A stretch of DNA of 64,000 bases from Saccharomonospora marina XMU15 (GTDB lineage: Bacteria > Actinomycetota > Actinomycetes > Mycobacteriales > Pseudonocardiaceae). Within the stretch, counting starts at the first letter, position 1; every line of letters starts with the position of its first letter. A program made the translations under genes and the position numbers. Shown one piece after another: positions 35,243 through 44,370 of the stretch. The stretch covers positions 1,764,628 through 1,828,627 of the forward strand of contig NZ_CM001439.1 of the NCBI RefSeq assembly GCF_000244955.1. The letters run 5' to 3'. A model generated the notes under the pieces. The model was not told where the DNA came from. It did not search any database and saw only the letters and a list, made by a program, of their open reading frames with translations.

Positions 35243-36133
35243 GTGACGAGCGAAACGACGGACCAGGTGAGCTCCCCGGAGAAGCTGGCGCAGTTGTTGG
35301 AGGGCAGTGGCTACCTCGCCGACCCCGGCGTGGCGACGGCCGCGTTTCTCGCCCTGCGGATGCGCAGGCCGCTGTTCTGCGAGGGCGAGCCGGGAACGGG
35401 TAAGACCTCGCTCGCGGTGTCGTTGGCCGAGTCGCTCGGGATGCCGCTGATCCGGTTGCAGTGCCACGAAGGCATCGACGCCGCGCAGGCGCTGTACGAA
35501 TGGGACTTTCCGAGGCAGCTGCTACATCTGCGGGCGTTGGAGGCGGCCGAAGGTGGGCGACTGGACGTCGACACGGCGGAGCAGTCGCTTTACACCGAGC
35601 GGTTCCTGCTGGCCAGGCCACTGCTGCGCGCGCTCAAAGCCGCGCCGTGTGTGCTGCTCATCGACGAGATCGACCGCGCGGACGACGAGTTCGAGGCGTT
35701 CCTGCTGCAACTGCTCGACGAGAACGTGGTGACCATCCCCGAGTACGGCGAGGTTCGCGCCGACGTGCCGCCGCTGGTGATCCTCACGTCCAACCGCACC
35801 CGCGAGGTGCACGACGCGCTCAAGCGCCGCTGCCTGTACCACTGGCTGGAACACCCGGGGCTCGAGCGGGAGGTGGCGATCCTGCGCAGCCGCATCCCCG
35901 GGATCGGAGAGCGGCTGGCGAAGCAGGTCACCGAGGCGGTGCAGCGGTTGCGGGCCATGGAGTTGCTCAAGCCGCCCGGCGTCGCCGAGGCGATCGACTG
36001 GGCGCAGGCGCTGGCCGCGCTCGGCCGCGACGAGTTGGACGCCGAGTCGGCGGCGATCACGCTCGGTGCCGTACTCAAGTACAGCGAGGACCTGGACCGC
36101 GTGCGGGCCCAGCTGGACGCGCTGCTTGCCTGA
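35243..36133 (+). CDS. MoxR-type AAA ATPase (CoxD-like)
   Basis: A 296-aa AAA+ ATPase with Walker A GEPGTGKTS, Walker B LLIDEIDRADDEFEAF and sensor LTSNRTREVHDALKRR. In Oligotropha, CoxD with CoxE matures the copper-molybdenum centre of CO dehydrogenase; homologues serve other molybdenum hydroxylases. GTG start eleven bases after the mocA-like gene. Confidence 0.87.
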   Translation: MTSETTDQVSSPEKLAQLLEGSGYLADPGVATAAFLALRMRRPLFCEGEPGTGKTSLAVSLAESLGMPLIRLQCHEGIDAAQALYEWDFPRQLLHLRALEAAEGGRLDVDTAEQSLYTERFLLARPLLRALKAAPCVLLIDEIDRADDEFEAFLLQLLDENVVTIPEYGEVRADVPPLVILTSNRTREVHDALKRRCLYHWLEHPGLEREVAILRSRIPGIGERLAKQVTEAVQRLRAMELLKPPGVAEAIDWAQALAALGRDELDAESAAITLGAVLKYSEDLDRVRAQLDALLA

Positions 36134-36201
36134 ACGCTCGGTGCGAGGTTCGGCGCGCCGAACCGTGTGGGGTACCGCGGGGTCGGGGGCACAATGGGGG
36201 T

Positions 36202-37314
36202 ATGACCACCTCCGCCGATCCGCTGCCTGGCCTCGTCGGCTTCACGGCGGCGTTGCGGGAGGCGGGGCTGCCGTGCGACGCCCATCGGGTGCAGGCCTAC
36301 CTCGCCGCCGTGGAACGGCTCGACGTCGCCGACCCCGGCCAGCTGTACTGGGCGGGCAGGCTGTCGCTGTGCGCCGACCCCGACGACCTTCCCCGCTACG
36401 ACCAGGCGTTCGCCAGCTGGTTCAGCACCGAACCGCCGGTTCGGCAACGTCGCAGCTCGCAGCCGCCGAAGCAACCCAGGATCGCGGCGCTGGCCACCGA
36501 GCAGGGTGGCGGCTCGAGTGACAAGCAGTCCGCCGAGCAGCTCAGTGTCGCCGCCAGCGACACCGAGGTGCTGCGTGACCGTGACCTCGGTGAGTTGACC
36601 AACGCTGAGCGCAAGCACCTGCGGGAACTGCTGGAAACCCTGCGTCCGGTGCCGCCGAGGCGGTCCTCGCTGCGGTACCGCCCCGCCAAGCGGGGCAGGC
36701 TGGACCCCAGCCGCACGTTGCGTGCGATGCTCGCCCGGGGTGGCGAGCCGGGCAAGCTGGCCTACTCGCGGCACGGCCCCCGGCCAAGGCGCGTGGTGTT
36801 GCTCATCGACGTCTCGGGCTCGATGAAGCCCTACGCGGACTCGCTGTTGCGGTTCGCCCACGTCGTGGTGCGCGGCTCGCCCGCGACCGTGGAGGTGTTC
36901 ACGCTCGGCACCCGGCTCACGCGGGTGACGAGGCAGTTGCGCCAGCGCGACCCCGAGCGGGCCATGCTCAGCGCGGGTGAGGCGGTGCCCGACTTCGCGG
37001 GCGGCACCCGGCTCGGGGACACCCTGCGGATCTTTCTGGATCGGTGGGGCCAGCGCGGGTTGGCCAGGCGCGCGGCCGTCGTGCTGTTCTCCGACGGCTG
37101 GGAACGCGGCGACACGACACTGCTCGGTGAGCAGACGGCGAGGTTGAAGCGGTTGGCGCACGCGGTGTTCTGGGTGAATCCGCACGCGGGCAAGGACGGT
37201 TACGCTCCTGTCCAGTCCGGTATCGCCGCCGCGCTCCCGCACGTGGACCGGTTGCTGGCCGGGCACAGCCTGGCCACTTTGGAACGACTGCTCGGGGAGA
37301 TCCGTGATGCATGA
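36202..37314 (+). CDS. VWA-domain protein (CoxE-like)
   Basis: A 370-aa protein with a C-terminal von Willebrand A domain containing the MIDAS motif DVSGS and GGTRLGDTL. The N-terminal half is the CoxE extension. It partners MoxR/CoxD ATPases in metallocofactor insertion. ATG has GGGGG just upstream. Its end overlaps the XdhC gene. Confidence 0.87.
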   Translation: MTTSADPLPGLVGFTAALREAGLPCDAHRVQAYLAAVERLDVADPGQLYWAGRLSLCADPDDLPRYDQAFASWFSTEPPVRQRRSSQPPKQPRIAALATEQGGGSSDKQSAEQLSVAASDTEVLRDRDLGELTNAERKHLRELLETLRPVPPRRSSLRYRPAKRGRLDPSRTLRAMLARGGEPGKLAYSRHGPRPRRVVLLIDVSGSMKPYADSLLRFAHVVVRGSPATVEVFTLGTRLTRVTRQLRQRDPERAMLSAGEAVPDFAGGTRLGDTLRIFLDRWGQRGLARRAAVVLFSDGWERGDTTLLGEQTARLKRLAHAVFWVNPHAGKDGYAPVQSGIAAALPHVDRLLAGHSLATLERLLGEIRDA

Positions 37315-38431
37315 CGTGCTGGAGGAGCTGTACCGCCGCTGGTCGGCGGGCGAGACCGTGGGCATGGGCACCGTGGTGGCGACGTTCTCGTCGGCGCCGC
37401 GCGCGGCGGGGGCCTCGATGCTGGTCGGTGAGGACGACTCCGTGGTGGGCAGCGTCTCGGGGGGCTGCGTCGAGGGCGCGGTCTACGAGCTGGCCAAGCA
37501 GGTGATGGCGGAGCGCACCCCGGTGCTGCAGCGCTACGGCGTCAGTGACGACGACGCGTTCGCGGTCGGGCTGACCTGCGGTGGGATCATCGACATCTTC
37601 GTGGAGCGGGTCGACCGCGAATCCATGCCGGAGCTGCCAGAGCTGATGGAGTCGGTGCGGCAGGGCAGGCCGGTCGCCGTGGTGACCACCGTCGAGCACA
37701 CCGACGCGGCGCTGCTGGGCAAGCGGCTACTGGTGTGGCCGGATCGTGTGGTGGGCAGCCTTGGCTCCGACCGCATCGACTCCGCCGTTGTGGACGACGC
37801 GCGCGGCATGCTGGCGGGTGGCCGCACCGGAACCCTGCATTACGGCCCCGACGGCCAGCGCCGCGGCGAGGGCATGGCGGTGTTCGTGAACTCCTTCGAA
37901 CCCGCGCCGAGGATGCTGGTGTTCGGCGCGATCGACTTCGCTGCCGCGATGGCGCAGCTGGGCAGCTACCTCGGCTACGAGGTCACGGTGTGCGACGCGC
38001 GGCCGGTGTTCGCGACCAAGAGCAGGTTCCCCGGTGCGCACGAGGTGGTGGTCGACTGGCCGCACCGCTACCTCAAGAAGGAGGTCGACGCGGGCCGGAT
38101 CGACAGCCGCACGGTGATCACCGTGCTCACCCACGACCCGAAGTTCGACGTGCCGGTGCTCGAACTGGCGCTGCGGCTGGATGTCGGGTACGTGGGCGCG
38201 ATGGGCTCGCGCCGCACGCACGACGACCGGCTGCGCAGGTTGCGTGAGGCCGGGATGACCGAGGCCGAACTGAAGCGGCTGGCATCGCCGATCGGGCTGG
38301 ATCTGGGTGCGCGTACTCCGGAGGAGACGGCGGTCTCGATCGCGGCCGAGATCATCGCGTTGCGCTGGGGCGGCGGTGGCAGGCGCCTTGCCGACCTCGA
38401 CGGGCGCATCCACAGCGAGCAGGAACGCTGA
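37307..38431 (+). CDS. XdhC/CoxI family maturation factor
   Basis: A 374-aa protein with the XdhC N-terminal domain (ASMLVGEDDSVVGSVSGGCVEGAV) and C-terminal Rossmann domain (VFGAIDFAAAMAQLGSYLGY, GYVGAMGSRRTHDDR). XdhC proteins bind and sulfurate molybdenum cofactor before insertion. ATG at 37307 has GGGGAG at seven bases; GTG at 37304 is an alternative. Confidence 0.88.
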   Translation: MHDVLEELYRRWSAGETVGMGTVVATFSSAPRAAGASMLVGEDDSVVGSVSGGCVEGAVYELAKQVMAERTPVLQRYGVSDDDAFAVGLTCGGIIDIFVERVDRESMPELPELMESVRQGRPVAVVTTVEHTDAALLGKRLLVWPDRVVGSLGSDRIDSAVVDDARGMLAGGRTGTLHYGPDGQRRGEGMAVFVNSFEPAPRMLVFGAIDFAAAMAQLGSYLGYEVTVCDARPVFATKSRFPGAHEVVVDWPHRYLKKEVDAGRIDSRTVITVLTHDPKFDVPVLELALRLDVGYVGAMGSRRTHDDRLRRLREAGMTEAELKRLASPIGLDLGARTPEETAVSIAAEIIALRWGGGGRRLADLDGRIHSEQER

Positions 38432-38476
38432 AGCCGCCGGTCCGGGTGGCGCCGCCGCCCCACGGCCGCTGCCCGC

Positions 38477-38905
38477 TCAGCTCCCGACGCTGTCGTACAC
38501 CTGCGTGAGCCGGATGTGGTTGCCGGAGACGTCGCGGAATCCGGAGTCGATACCGTAAGGGCGCTCCTCGGGCGGTTCGACGAACTCGACGCCGCGGGCG
38601 GAGAGTTCCTCGTAAGCCTTCCTGCAGTCGTCGGTGGTCAAGAAGATCGTGGCCCCGACACCCTTCGACATCAGTTCGCGCACGGCGTCGCCGGTTTCCC
38701 TGTCCATCATGGGCGGTTGCGGGATGGGCATCAGCACGATCGAGATGTCGGGCTGACCCACCGGCCCCACGGTGAGCCAGCGGAAGTTGCCCAACTCCGG
38801 CACGGTGACGTCCGAGCGCACCTCCATACCGAGCTTGCGGGTGTAGAACTGCAGTGCCTCGTCCTGGTCGTGCACCCAGACCTGCATGCTGCCGATCTTG
38901 AACAT
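38477..38905 (-). CDS. VOC family (glyoxalase/bleomycin resistance-like) protein
   Basis: A 142-aa vicinal oxygen chelate domain protein (VWVHDQDEALQFYTRKLG, C-terminal FRDVSGNHIRLTQ). ATG at 38905 preceded by GGTGAGGAG. It is downstream of an AraC regulator by 42 bases, a common pairing in actinomycetes. Substrate unknown; it interrupts the molybdenum-hydroxylase genes on the opposite strand. Confidence 0.85.
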   Translation of the reverse strand: MFKIGSMQVWVHDQDEALQFYTRKLGMEVRSDVTVPELGNFRWLTVGPVGQPDISIVLMPIPQPPMMDRETGDAVRELMSKGVGATIFLTTDDCRKAYEELSARGVEFVEPPEERPYGIDSGFRDVSGNHIRLTQVYDSVGS

Positions 38906-38947
38906 CGTTCTCCTCACCTTCGCCTTCCGGTTCGCTTCGCGCTGACG

Positions 38948-39382
38948 CTACGACCCCGCCGCGCCGCGGTCTTCTCGAAACGTCCGGAGTCGCGGCCGCC
39001 CGTAGGCGCGCACCAGGCAGCCGGGAACGCGCGCGAGGTCGGCGGCGGGCGGGAACGCCTTGCGGTAGGCGGTGGGCGACATCCCGTAGGTGCGGGTGAA
39101 GCTCGCGGTGAACGAGCCGACACTGCTCAGCCCGACGCCGTGGCAGATCTCGGCGACGGAGCGGTCGGTGGTGCGCAACATGGCGGCCGCACGTTCCAGC
39201 CGCCGGGTGAGCAGGTAGGCGTGTGGTGATTCACCGAATGCCTTGCGGAACTCGTGGCTGAAGTGTGCTCTGGACAGTCCCGCCGCGCGCGCGAGGTCGG
39301 CAACGGTCAGTGGCTCGAAGTACCACGCGTCGGCGAGGTCCTTCGCACGTAGCACGTGCCGCGCGATGGGGTGGTTCGCCAT
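38948..39382 (-). CDS. AraC family transcriptional regulator (DNA-binding domain only)
   Basis: A 144-aa protein with a single AraC/XylS double helix-turn-helix (about residues 8-110: [37 protein letters not shown]) and no ligand domain. The long open frame extending upstream runs through low-complexity repeats and is not coding. It probably controls the VOC gene. Confidence 0.85.
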   Translation of the reverse strand: MANHPIARHVLRAKDLADAWYFEPLTVADLARAAGLSRAHFSHEFRKAFGESPHAYLLTRRLERAAAMLRTTDRSVAEICHGVGLSSVGSFTASFTRTYGMSPTAYRKAFPPAADLARVPGCLVRAYGRPRLRTFREDRGAAGS

Positions 39383-39410
39383 GCCGACGAGTATCGCCGA
39401 GAGGACCGAC

Positions 39411-39509
39411 AGGCAGCGGCAAGCAGCGGCAAGCAGCGGCAAGCAGCGACAAACACTCAAAGCACTGACAAGCGGCAGGCAGCGACAAACACCGAAAGCG
39501 CTGACAAGC
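39411..39509. repeat. Nested direct repeats upstream of the AraC gene
   Basis: Four tandem 10-base units close to AAGCAGCGGC (39411-39450) run into two copies of a 31-base element (39443-39473 and 39479-39509) with period 36, which begin GCAGCGACAAACAC and end CTGACAAGC and differ at a few positions. The block lies in the 327-base gap between the AraC gene and the coxS-like gene. It has no dyad structure or spacer pattern of a CRISPR. Confidence 0.82.
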
Positions 39510-39671
39510 ACCCTGGACGTGCGGGTTTTGCCGCTGGGCTGAAAACCTCGGTATCGATCGAGGGAAGCGGCATCGCCTCTCCAGACGGGGGGTTGTCCCG
39601 GGGGCCGGGAAGTAGCAGGGTTTGTTGTGAAGCCGATCACCGCTTCGCGGTGGTCGGCCACGGCCGTTCCC

Positions 39672-39690
39672 CGGCCCGCCTCGCGGGCCG
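39672..39690 (+). promoter_or_regulatory. Stable hairpin in the leader of the first Mo-hydroxylase operon
   Basis: CGGCCCGC, loop CTC, GCGGGCCG: a perfect 8-bp stem ending 19 bases before the coxS-like ATG and ten bases before its GGAGG. It could slow or gate translation, or be an attenuator. No known riboswitch consensus is recognised. Confidence 0.5.
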
Positions 39691-39709
39691 AGCCACCACA
39701 GGAGGCCCA

Positions 39710-40246
39710 ATGCGCATCACCGTCACAGTCGACGGAACCAGCTACACCGACGACGTCGAGCCCCGGACTCTGCTGGTGCACTACCTGCGGCAGCAGTTGG
39801 GCAAGGTCGGCACCGTGGTCGGGTGCGACACCAGTAACTGCGGGGCGTGCACCGTGCACCTGGACGGGCACAGCGTGAAGTCGTGCTCGGTACTGGCGGT
39901 ACAGGCCGACGGCAGCGAGGTCACCACCATCGAGGGCCTCGCCCGCGACGGCGAGCTGCACCCGGTGCAGCGGGCGTTCCACGACAACCACGCGCTGCAG
40001 TGCGGGTACTGCACCCCAGGGATGATCATGCAGTCGATCGATCTGCTCGCCGACAACCCGGACCCGGACGAGCAGACGGTGCGCGAAGGGCTGGAGGGCA
40101 ACCTCTGCCGGTGCACCGGTTACCAGAACATCGTGCGCGCGGTGCAGGACGCGGCGCAGCACATGCGTCCGGGAGCGGGGCCCGCGGCCGAGCGAGTAGG
40201 CGAGCCGACCGGCACCGCGTCGGGCATCGGCGGGGGTGGTGAGTGA
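39710..40246 (+). CDS. Mo-hydroxylase [2Fe-2S] small subunit (CoxS-like), first copy
   Basis: A 178-aa electron-transfer subunit. Plant-ferredoxin cluster cysteines 39, 44, 47, 59 ([13 protein letters not shown]) and the second, helical cluster 98, 101, 133, 135 ([15 protein letters not shown]) are complete. GGAGG just before the ATG. The Gly-rich tail is longer than usual. It overlaps the large-subunit gene. Confidence 0.93.
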   Translation: MRITVTVDGTSYTDDVEPRTLLVHYLRQQLGKVGTVVGCDTSNCGACTVHLDGHSVKSCSVLAVQADGSEVTTIEGLARDGELHPVQRAFHDNHALQCGYCTPGMIMQSIDLLADNPDPDEQTVREGLEGNLCRCTGYQNIVRAVQDAAQHMRPGAGPAAERVGEPTGTASGIGGGGE

Positions 40247-42681
40247 TGACCTCCACCATCGAGCCGGAGGTCGGTAGGGCAAGGCTTCGCAAGGAAGACG
40301 CGCGCCTGATCACCGGCCGGACCCGCTGGACCGACAACATGATGCTGCCGGGGATGGTGCATCTGGCCGTGCTGCGCAGCACGCTGGCACACGCCAAGAT
40401 CGTCAGCATCGACACCTCCGCGGCCAAGGAGATGCCTGGCGTCATCGCGGTCTACACCGGAGACGACCTCGACCCCGAAGGCGCGATCGGCATGCCGTGC
40501 GCCTGGCCCGTCACCCCGGACATGAAGTCACCCCGCAGGCCGGTGCTGGCGCAGGGCCAGGTCAACTTCGCGGGCGAGGGCGTGGCCGTGGTCGTCGCGC
40601 GCACCCCCGGCGAGGCCGAGGACGCACTCGAGGCCATCGACGTGGAGTACGACGAGCTTCCCGTGGTGCTCGGCATGGAGAACGCACTCGCCGAGGGTGC
40701 TCCGCTGGTGCACGAGGAGTTGGGCACCAACCGCAACGCGCTGTGGAAGTTCGACTCCGCCGAGGCGGGCTCCGGCGAGGACGTGGAACAGGCGATCAGC
40801 CAGGCAGAGGTCGTCCTCAAGCGCCGGTTCCGCCAGCAGCGCCTCGTCCCCGCCTTCATGGAGCCACGCTCGTGCGTGGTGGACCCGACGGCGGCGCAAC
40901 TGACGATGTGGTCGGCCACCCAGATCCCGCACATCCTGAAGACGATGTCCGCGCTGACGCTCGGCATTCCCGAGCACAAGATCAGGGTGATCGCGCCCGA
41001 CGTCGGCGGGGGCTTCGGCGGCAAGATCGCCGTGCTGCCCGAGGAGATCATGTCGCTGCTGGTGGCGCAGAAACTCGGCACGCCGGTGAAGTGGACCGAG
41101 TCCAGGTCGGAGACCATGATGGCCGCCCACCACGGCCGCGACCAGATCCAGGATCTGACCATCGCGGCCAGGCGCGACGGCACCATCACCGGCCTGAAGG
41201 TCGAGCTGATGGCCGACATGGGGGCCTACCTCGGGCTTGTCGGGCCCGGCGTGCCGATCCTCGGTGCCTTCATGTTCAACGCGATCTACAAGATCCCGGC
41301 CTACCATTTCGCGTGCACGAACGTGTTCACCAACACGGCGCTCACAGACGCCTACCGTGGCGCGGGCAGGCCGGAGGCCACCTTCGCGATCGAGCGGATA
41401 ATGGACGAACTCGCCGCCGAGTTGGACATGGACCCGATGCGGCTGCGGGAGCTGAACTGGATCAAGCACGAAGAGTTCCCGTACACCACGGTCTCGACGC
41501 TGACCTACGACTCGGGCAACTACGAGGCCGCCACCGAGAAGGCGATGCAGCTCTTCGACTACGAGGGGCTTCGCCGCGAGCAGCGTGAGCGCAGGGAGCG
41601 CAACGACCCGGTGCAACTGGGCATCGGTATCTCCACCTTCACCGAGATGTGCGGACTGGCGCCTTCGCGGGTGCTCGGCTCGCTCGACTACGGCGCGGGC
41701 GGCTGGGAACACGCCGCGATCCGGATGCTGGCCACCGGCAAGGTCGAGGTGGTCACCGGGTCCTCCGCGCACGGGCAGGGGCACGAGACGGCGTGGAGCC
41801 AGATCGTGGCCGATCAACTCGGCGTGCCGTTCGAAGACGTCGAGGTACTGCACGGCGACACCCAGTCCTCGCCGAAGGGTCTGGACACCTACGGCTCGCG
41901 TTCGCTGGCCGTCGGCGGGATCGCCGTCGTGAAGGCAGCCGACAAGGTGATCGCCAAGGCGAGGCGGATCGCCGCCCACATGATGGAGTGCTCCGAGGAC
42001 GACCTGGAGTTCTCCGGCGGCAAGTTCACCGTGAAGGGCACGGACCGTTCCACCGGCATCCAGGACGTCGCCTTCGCCGCCTTCATGGCACACGACCTGC
42101 CCGACGGCGTGGAGCCGTCACTGGACTCCGAGGCCGTGTACGACCCGGAGAACTTCTCCTTCCCGCACGGCACGCACCTGTGCGCGGCCGAGGTGGACAC
42201 CGAGACCGGGCGGGTCACCCTGCGGTCGTACGTGTGCGTGGACGACGTCGGCACCGTGGTCAACCCACTCATCGTGGAAGGCCAGATCCACGGCGGTCTC
42301 GCGCAGGGCATCGCGCAGGCGTTGTTCGAGGAAGCCGTCTACGACGAGGGCGGCACGCTGACCTCCGGCACCTTCGCCGACTACCTGCTGCCGTCCGCGG
42401 CCGACCTGCCGTCGTTCACCACCGACCGCACCGAGACCCCGTCCACGACCAACCCGCTCGGCGTCAAGGGTGTCGGCGAGGCGGGCACCATCGCATCCAC
42501 GCCTGCCGTGGTCAACGCGGTGGTCGACGCGGTGCGGCACTTCGGTGTCAACGACATCGAGATGCCGCTCACGCCGATGCGCGTGTGGAAGGCCATCCGA
42601 ACCGGCGAGAAGGCCGCGGGCGGCCCCGGTGCGGAGGCAGGCGGCGGCCTCGGTTCCATCGACTCTGGAGGTGCGCAGTGA
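40246..42681 (+). CDS. Mo-hydroxylase large subunit (CoxL-like, form II), first copy
   Basis: An 811-aa molybdenum cofactor-binding subunit of the xanthine oxidase family (DVGGGFGGK cofactor motif; active-site Glu in KGVGEAGT). The active-site loop reads AYRGAGR, the form II pattern, not the AYxCSFR of true CO dehydrogenase, so the Cu-binding Cys is missing and CO oxidation is unlikely to be the main activity. Location behind the pca operon suggests a heteroaromatic or aromatic substrate. GTG at 40243 or ATG at 40246 (TGATG overlap). Confidence 0.92.
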   Translation: MTSTIEPEVGRARLRKEDARLITGRTRWTDNMMLPGMVHLAVLRSTLAHAKIVSIDTSAAKEMPGVIAVYTGDDLDPEGAIGMPCAWPVTPDMKSPRRPVLAQGQVNFAGEGVAVVVARTPGEAEDALEAIDVEYDELPVVLGMENALAEGAPLVHEELGTNRNALWKFDSAEAGSGEDVEQAISQAEVVLKRRFRQQRLVPAFMEPRSCVVDPTAAQLTMWSATQIPHILKTMSALTLGIPEHKIRVIAPDVGGGFGGKIAVLPEEIMSLLVAQKLGTPVKWTESRSETMMAAHHGRDQIQDLTIAARRDGTITGLKVELMADMGAYLGLVGPGVPILGAFMFNAIYKIPAYHFACTNVFTNTALTDAYRGAGRPEATFAIERIMDELAAELDMDPMRLRELNWIKHEEFPYTTVSTLTYDSGNYEAATEKAMQLFDYEGLRREQRERRERNDPVQLGIGISTFTEMCGLAPSRVLGSLDYGAGGWEHAAIRMLATGKVEVVTGSSAHGQGHETAWSQIVADQLGVPFEDVEVLHGDTQSSPKGLDTYGSRSLAVGGIAVVKAADKVIAKARRIAAHMMECSEDDLEFSGGKFTVKGTDRSTGIQDVAFAAFMAHDLPDGVEPSLDSEAVYDPENFSFPHGTHLCAAEVDTETGRVTLRSYVCVDDVGTVVNPLIVEGQIHGGLAQGIAQALFEEAVYDEGGTLTSGTFADYLLPSAADLPSFTTDRTETPSTTNPLGVKGVGEAGTIASTPAVVNAVVDAVRHFGVNDIEMPLTPMRVWKAIRTGEKAAGGPGAEAGGGLGSIDSGGAQ

Positions 42682-43532
42682 TCCCCGCCCCGTTCGACTA
42701 CGTCGCTCCGTCCAGCGTGGACGAAGCCGTGCGTGCCCTCGCCGAAGCGGGGGAGGACGCCAAGGTGTTGGCGGGCGGGCAGAGCCTGCTCCCCGTGCTG
42801 CGGATGCGCCTGGCCACGCCGACCACGCTGATCGACCTCAACCGTGTGCCGGAGTTGCGCGGGGTCCGCGAGGACGGCGACTCGCTGGTGATCGGGTCGA
42901 TGACCACGCACTACGACGTGCAGCGCGACCCGCTGGTCGCCGAGCACGCCGCGTTGCTGGCCAGGGCAACCGACACGGTGGCCGACCCGCAGGTGCGGCA
43001 CCGGGGCACGTTCGGCGGTTCCATCGCACACGCCGACCCGGCCGGTGACCTGCTCGCGCCCGCGCTGGCGATGGACGCCGAAATGGTGGTCGCGGGCATG
43101 GACGGCAGGCGCGCGATCCCCGCCGCGGAGTTCTTCCAGGACTTCTTCACCACCGCGATGCGGCCGGAGGAACTCCTGGTGGAGATCAGGGTGCCGAAGC
43201 ACACCGGCTGGCATGCGCACTACGAGAAGTTCAACCGGGTGGCGCAGGCCTGGTCCATGGTGGCAGTCGCTGCCACGGTACGCACCGAGGGCGACACCAT
43301 CGCGGAGGCGAAGATCGGGCTGACGAACATGTCGTCGGTGCCGGTGAGGGCGGGCGCGGTCGAGCAGGCACTCGTCGGGCAGCAGGCCACGGAGGAGACC
43401 ATCCGGGCGGCGGCGCAGCACGCGGCCGAGGGCACCAACCCGACGGTCGACGGCAACGCCGACGTGGAGTATCGACAGCAGCTCGCGAGGGTACTCACCG
43501 GAAGAGCGATCAGTTCGGCGATGGCGGGGTGA
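42678..43532 (+). CDS. Mo-hydroxylase FAD subunit (CoxM-like), first copy
   Basis: A 284-aa FAD-binding subunit with AGGQSLLP (about residues 32-39) and the TFGGSIAHADP motif that bind FAD, followed by the CO dehydrogenase flavoprotein C-terminal domain. GTG start overlaps the large-subunit stop (GTGA). Confidence 0.92.
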   Translation: MIPAPFDYVAPSSVDEAVRALAEAGEDAKVLAGGQSLLPVLRMRLATPTTLIDLNRVPELRGVREDGDSLVIGSMTTHYDVQRDPLVAEHAALLARATDTVADPQVRHRGTFGGSIAHADPAGDLLAPALAMDAEMVVAGMDGRRAIPAAEFFQDFFTTAMRPEELLVEIRVPKHTGWHAHYEKFNRVAQAWSMVAVAATVRTEGDTIAEAKIGLTNMSSVPVRAGAVEQALVGQQATEETIRAAAQHAAEGTNPTVDGNADVEYRQQLARVLTGRAISSAMAG

Positions 43533-43538
43533 CACGTG

Positions 43539-43589
43539 CCCCCAAGGCCACCACGGTCGCGCACGACCCAACTAGAGTGGCCTTGGGGG
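43539..43589 (+). terminator. Hairpin terminator inside the cox-like operon
   Basis: CCCCCAAGGCCAC (43539-43551) pairs perfectly with GTGGCCTTGGGGG (43577-43589) around 25 bases, seven bases after the FAD-subunit stop. It should reduce read-through into the CoxG gene, which has its own AAGGAGG site 32 bases further on. No T-run. Confidence 0.75.
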
Positions 43590-43634
43590 TGTCTCGCCTC
43601 CGAGTACGTGAGGACGTAGAAAGGAGGTCGGCCC

Positions 43635-44324
43635 GTGCGGCTCGACCACGAGTTCACCGTTCCGGCGCCCATCGACGAGGTGTGGAAGGCGGTGCTCGAT
43701 CCGGAACGCGTGGCGCCATGCATGCCCGGAGCCACCCTCAGCTCCGTCGAGGGCGACAACTTCAAGGGCACGGTGAAGGTCAAGCTCGGGCCGGTCTCCT
43801 TGCTGTACAAGGGCTCGGGCGAGTTCGTCGAGAAGGACGAGCAGGCCAGGAAGCTGCTCATCAAGGCCTCGGGCAAGGACGCGCGCGGTGCGGGCACCGC
43901 GGCGGCGACGGTGACGGTGACGCTGACCGCCGAGGGCGGTTCCACCAAGGGAAACGTCGCCACCGACCTGAATGTCACCGGCAGGCCCGCCCAGTTCGGC
44001 CGCGGCATGATCTCCGAGGTGGGTGGCAAGATCCTCGACACCTTCGCCGCGAACCTCGCCGACACGCTCGGTGCCACGGGTAAGGAGGAGGCGCCCGCCG
44101 AGCCCGAGGCCAAGCCTGCAGCGGGTGCGGCCGCCCCGGCCGAGGAGCCACAGAAGCCGAAGCTGGAGTCCGTCAAGCCCACGGGGGAGTCCCAGCAGGC
44201 GGAGGCCATCGACCTGTTCGATTACGCGGGCGCTTCGGTCGCCAAGCGGCTGGCCCCGGTGGTCGCGGGTCTGGCCGCGCTGTTCGCGGTCATCGCGATC
44301 ATCCGCGCCATCCGCCGCCGCTGA
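43635..44324 (+). CDS. CoxG-like SRPBCC protein with C-terminal membrane anchor, first copy
   Basis: A 229-aa protein: SRPBCC domain at 1-145 (FTVPAPIDEVWKAVLDPERV), an Ala/Pro/Glu-rich linker, then a single transmembrane helix (LAPVVAGLAALFAVIAIIRA) and basic end. CoxG is thought to recruit the hydroxylase to the membrane near the respiratory chain. GTG start with AAGGAGG. Confidence 0.87.
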   Translation: MRLDHEFTVPAPIDEVWKAVLDPERVAPCMPGATLSSVEGDNFKGTVKVKLGPVSLLYKGSGEFVEKDEQARKLLIKASGKDARGAGTAAATVTVTLTAEGGSTKGNVATDLNVTGRPAQFGRGMISEVGGKILDTFAANLADTLGATGKEEAPAEPEAKPAAGAAAPAEEPQKPKLESVKPTGESQQAEAIDLFDYAGASVAKRLAPVVAGLAALFAVIAIIRAIRRR

Positions 44325-44370
44325 CGGTCGCCACGGGAAGTGGCGCGGCCCCGACCGCGTTGCACCTGGC

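Noticed and set aside
39411-39509. Repeats considered as a small CRISPR array
   Set aside because: Units are contiguous or have 5-base gaps, no unique spacers, no dyad, and no cas genes in the window.
38948-40282. A 444-codon frame extending the AraC gene upstream
   Set aside because: The extension crosses low-complexity repeats and the antisense of the coxS-like gene; the ATG at 39382 gives a complete AraC DNA-binding domain.
40246-42681. Annotation as carbon monoxide dehydrogenase large subunit
   Set aside because: The active-site loop is AYRGAGR (form II); the AYxCSFR loop with the Cu-binding Cys of true CO dehydrogenase is absent.
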